Shown here one piece after another: positions 61,436 through 64,000 of a stretch of 64,000 nucleotides of DNA (within the stretch, counting starts at the first letter, position 1; the number at the start of each line of letters is the position of its first letter). Under the pieces are notes generated by a model. That model was not told the DNA's origin. It saw only the letters and a program-made list of their open reading frames with translations, and searched no databases. Source of the stretch: Pseudoalteromonas sp. P1-9 (lineage in GTDB: Bacteria > Pseudomonadota > Gammaproteobacteria > Enterobacterales > Alteromonadaceae); assembly GCF_001399975.1 (NCBI RefSeq), contig NZ_LKBD01000018.1, positions 24,880 through 88,879 of the forward strand. Direction: 5' to 3'. Made by a program: the position numbers and the translations under genes.

Positions 61436-62743
61436 TTAGTTGTTATTAAATAGATCAACAGCGGCTTGGCTCATAGCCGTTACGCCTGTTTTTATTGTCA
61501 GTGGGTAATCTGGCGCAAACTTACTTGAATGAAGCGAGGGTAGCTTGGTGCCATTTTTGATTGCGCTTTTATACTCTGTTGGGTTTACACCACCAAGCCA
61601 AAAAATAGTAATTGGCACATTTTCATCGGTGCGACCAAACAGGCCAAAATCTTCACCCGCCATTACTGGTTCGGCTTTTAATGTATTGTCTTTACCAATT
61701 GCTTTTTTAATACTGGCAGTAACACGTGTCGCAAGCTCTGGGTTATTATAAGTAGAAGGAATACTTTCCGACTCGTGTACGATTACTTCAGGTAGTTCGT
61801 TTTCTAAAAGACCAGCGCTTAGTGCAATTCCTTTAGTAATACGTTTAATCGCCGCAATTTGTTGATTGCGCACGTCAGGATTATAAGAGCGTAAAGTAAG
61901 CTGTAGTTTCACTTGATTTGAAATAATGTTGTGTTTTGAGCCACCATGAATAGAACCGACCGTAATCACGTTTGGTTCGAGTGGCGATACTTCGCGACTT
62001 GGAATGGTTTGCAATGCCAGTACAGTACGTGAGGCAAGTACCACGGGGTCGATAGTCGTGTGTGGGTAAGCGCCGTGGCCACCGCGACCTTTTATAATCA
62101 CATCAACCGAATCTACATTTGCCAATGCATACCCTGGAGCAATTGCGATTTTACCTGCAGGCGCTGAGGCGCTTACATGAAGTCCTACAACATAGTCCGG
62201 TTTGGCAAATTTAGTATACAAACCTTCTTTTAACATGGCTTTTGCGCCGCCACCTACTTCTTCAGCTGGTTGCGCAACCATCATCAAGGTACCTTGCCAA
62301 TCACTTTTGTGTTCAATTAGCTGCTGAGCTGTACCAATAAAACTGGTCATATGAATATCATGACCACAACCATGCATCACACCTACTTTATTGCCGCTTT
62401 TATCAATCACAGTTACTTTTGATGCGTAATCTTTATTTGTTTCTTCAATAATCGGTAAGCCATCAGTATCTGCTCGAAGCATAACAGTTGGTCCGTTACC
62501 ATTTTTATAAATACCAACAACGCCAAAACCACCAACATTTTTAGTAACGCTAAAACCCAATTGTGTTAACTCTTTAGCAAGTCGCTGAGACGTCGCTTTT
62601 TCTTGGTATGACAGTTCAGGGTTTTGATGGAGGTGTTTATACAATTCGTTTAAGGTGTTTTGCTGGTTTGTGTTTGGGGTGAATTGACTGGCAGCAAGTG
62701 CACTATTACTTATAAGCAGTGCTGATAGGAATGCATATTTCAT
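61436..62743 (-). CDS. Secreted M20-family amidohydrolase (IAA-amino acid hydrolase type)
   Basis: 435 residues with a signal peptide (~1-17) and the M20D layout: RADTDGLPI, MHGCGHDIHMTSFIGTA, AQPAEEVGGGAKAMLKEG, a lid domain ~190-305, and the C-terminal AGEDFGLFGR. The metal-binding Asp/His/Glu positions are intact, so it is likely an amidase on N-acyl or peptide substrates in the periplasm. Divergent from cnoX with an 81-nt gap. Confidence 0.9.
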   Translation of the reverse strand: MKYAFLSALLISNSALAASQFTPNTNQQNTLNELYKHLHQNPELSYQEKATSQRLAKELTQLGFSVTKNVGGFGVVGIYKNGNGPTVMLRADTDGLPIIEETNKDYASKVTVIDKSGNKVGVMHGCGHDIHMTSFIGTAQQLIEHKSDWQGTLMMVAQPAEEVGGGAKAMLKEGLYTKFAKPDYVVGLHVSASAPAGKIAIAPGYALANVDSVDVIIKGRGGHGAYPHTTIDPVVLASRTVLALQTIPSREVSPLEPNVITVGSIHGGSKHNIISNQVKLQLTLRSYNPDVRNQQIAAIKRITKGIALSAGLLENELPEVIVHESESIPSTYNNPELATRVTASIKKAIGKDNTLKAEPVMAGEDFGLFGRTDENVPITIFWLGGVNPTEYKSAIKNGTKLPSLHSSKFAPDYPLTIKTGVTAMSQAAVDLFNNN

Positions 62744-62824
62744 TTGTTATTCTCTTTCTAAGCATTGTTTTTTAGTTATATTGCCTCCATATTGAAACTA
62801 ATTGAAGTTAATAATTAATTTTAT

Positions 62825-63682
62825 ATGTCGAATATTATTGAACTAACAGCTGAAAGCTTTCAGCAAGTTATCTCAGAAACAGCTCCTGAAACACTTATTG
62901 CTCTGTACTTTCATACTCAGCAAGCGCCTGAATGCGCAACTATGACACCAATGCTTGAAGCAAAAGCAGCGCAATACGCTGAACACTTACTATTAGCTAA
63001 GTTAAATTGCGATGTTGAGCAAGCGTTAGCATCTCAACTTGCACAGCAAATTGGTCTTCAGGGTATTCCTGCTATTTTACTTTTAAAAGGCGGTGCACCT
63101 GTTGATATGTTGCCAGGACCGCAAACGCAAGAGATGTTAGATGCTGCATTTGAAAAGCATTTACCTAATGCTGAAGATCTACTTGTTACTCAAGCACAAC
63201 AATTACTGAGCCAAGGTAATTACTCTGAAGCCTATACAAAAGCAAAACAAGCTTATGACGTAAATGCTCAAAACAGTAAGGTTAAGCTCATTCTTGCAGA
63301 TATCTGCTTAAACATACAAAAAGTAGATGATGCCGATGCGCTGTTGTCGACTATTCCAATGGTTGATCAAGATGCCTACTTTAATAACTTAAAGGCTAAA
63401 GTTGAATTAGCGCAAGAAGCTAAGGACTCGCCAGAGATAAAACAATTAGAAGCTGAAATTGAAAAAGACGAGACTAACTTTGCCGCAAAAGTGAAACTAG
63501 CAGTGCAATACGATCAGGTCGGTCGTAAAGAAGAGGCATTAGAAACCTTGTATAGTGTACTGCAAAAGGATTTAGCATTCGGCGATGCACGTAAGATGTT
63601 TTTAGATGTAATCGCCACATTGCCAGATGGTGATGAGTTAGCAGGGAAATATCGTCGCAAGCTATATAGTATTCTTTACTAA
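62825..63682 (+). CDS. cnoX: Co-chaperone/thioredoxin-like CnoX (YbbN)
   Basis: 285 residues: an N-terminal thioredoxin-like domain and four or so C-terminal TPR-like helices (AQQLLSQGNYSEAYTKAKQAY, KVKLAVQYDQVGRKEEALETLYSVL). The active-site motif is APEC instead of CGPC, so it has one Cys at this site, as in other CnoX proteins whose role is to hold oxidised proteins and hand them to GroEL. Terminator follows at 63701. Confidence 0.92.
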   Translation: MSNIIELTAESFQQVISETAPETLIALYFHTQQAPECATMTPMLEAKAAQYAEHLLLAKLNCDVEQALASQLAQQIGLQGIPAILLLKGGAPVDMLPGPQTQEMLDAAFEKHLPNAEDLLVTQAQQLLSQGNYSEAYTKAKQAYDVNAQNSKVKLILADICLNIQKVDDADALLSTIPMVDQDAYFNNLKAKVELAQEAKDSPEIKQLEAEIEKDETNFAAKVKLAVQYDQVGRKEEALETLYSVLQKDLAFGDARKMFLDVIATLPDGDELAGKYRRKLYSILY

Positions 63683-63700
63683 CACACTGTATAAAGGAGA

Positions 63701-63724
63701 AGGAGCCAAAAGGCTCCTTTTTTA
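63701..63724 (+). terminator. Terminator after cnoX
   Basis: AGGAGCC, loop AAAA, GGCTCCT followed by TTTTT, 18 nt beyond the cnoX stop. Confidence 0.9.
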
Positions 63725-63878
63725 TTTCATATTGTTTTAAAAAATATGACATATAAATTTGCAATCCTGAAAGATTGATCGATACTTAAATTCCTCTTTT
63801 TGAGTTCAAATGCTCAAAATCGCATATTTAACATTCGGTTTTGTAGCCTTGATGTTAAATTTAGAATTAAATCGCTAT

Positions 63879-63940
63879 TTTTTACAAAAAACTCAAAAAA
63901 AGGGTTGCGCCCAAATCAAATCTCTCTATAATGCGCCTCC
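63879..63940 (+). promoter_or_regulatory. rRNA operon P1-type promoter at the right edge
   Basis: TTGCGC (63905-63910), 16 nt, TATAAT (63927-63932), then the GC-rich discriminator GCGCCTCC (63933-63940), preceded by an AT-rich UP-like tract (TTTTTACAAAAAACTC...). The 16-nt spacer and GC discriminator are signatures of ribosomal RNA promoters under stringent control. The leader continues to 64000, so the 16S rRNA gene should start a short distance outside the window. Confidence 0.9.
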
Positions 63941-64000
63941 ACCAACACGGGGAACGACGCAGCATAGCAGCGAATCACGAGTTGGTTGAGTCAAGTAAAA

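Noticed and set aside
1..64000. CRISPR array, prophage or integron
   Set aside because: No regularly spaced direct repeats, no phage structural or integrase gene and no attC-like sites were seen.

Overview
The window reads as chromosomal DNA of a marine gammaproteobacterium of the Alteromonadales, most likely Pseudoalteromonas or a close relative. This rests on protein similarity recalled from memory and on gene order: tolC divergent from nudF-yqiB-cpdA-yqiA-parE-parC, then nrdR-ribD-ribE-ribBX-ribH-nusB-thiL-pgpA, and xseB-ispA-dxs divergent from a Vibrio-type sodium stator pomAB. Most of the window is dense core genome. Many start codons were moved from the longest possible reading frame to the one with a Shine-Dalgarno (SD) sequence and a family-typical length.

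Layout. 1-4.8 kb: 3' part of pilU, an unknown secreted protein, and the leftward yqgE-ruvX and gshB, rsmE genes. 4.9-11.1 kb: an ABC-2 exporter pair, a DUF350 membrane protein, glnE and a TcpQ-like protein. 11.3-21.8 kb: lpxL, tolC, the nudF-to-parC block, plsC and rraB. 21.8-28.9 kb: a small membrane protein behind a Fur box, a PilZ protein, a zinc-ribbon rhomboid protease with a partner, ettA, and a patatin-type Vd autotransporter. 29-36.2 kb: glyA and the riboflavin/nusB/thiL/pgpA run. 36.3-42.5 kb: a beta-propeller/GGDEF receptor and the leftward isoprenoid genes xseB-ispA-dxs. 42.8-45.8 kb: pomAB behind a sigma-28 promoter, a decayed small membrane gene, and a two-gene unit made of a 26-residue Gly-rich peptide and a multi-spanning membrane protein. 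45.8-55.9 kb: topB behind a LexA box, then a MacB-like efflux operon behind a sigma-54 promoter with paired palindromic upstream sites and its own NtrC-type regulator and histidine kinase. 55.9-61 kb: a hydroxyproline catabolic locus (dehydrogenase, epimerase, semialdehyde dehydrogenase, GntR regulator) carrying a 262-bp MITE. 61-64 kb: rhodanese, M20 amidohydrolase, cnoX, and an rRNA-type promoter at the right edge, so a 16S gene probably starts just outside.

The most interesting regions are: the peptide/membrane pair at 45161-45733 with its upstream dyads; the LexA box abutting topB; the self-contained sigma-54/two-component efflux circuit at 47704-55914; and the MITE with nested inverted repeats at 59936-60197. 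No CRISPR array, prophage, intact insertion sequence or tRNA gene was seen.
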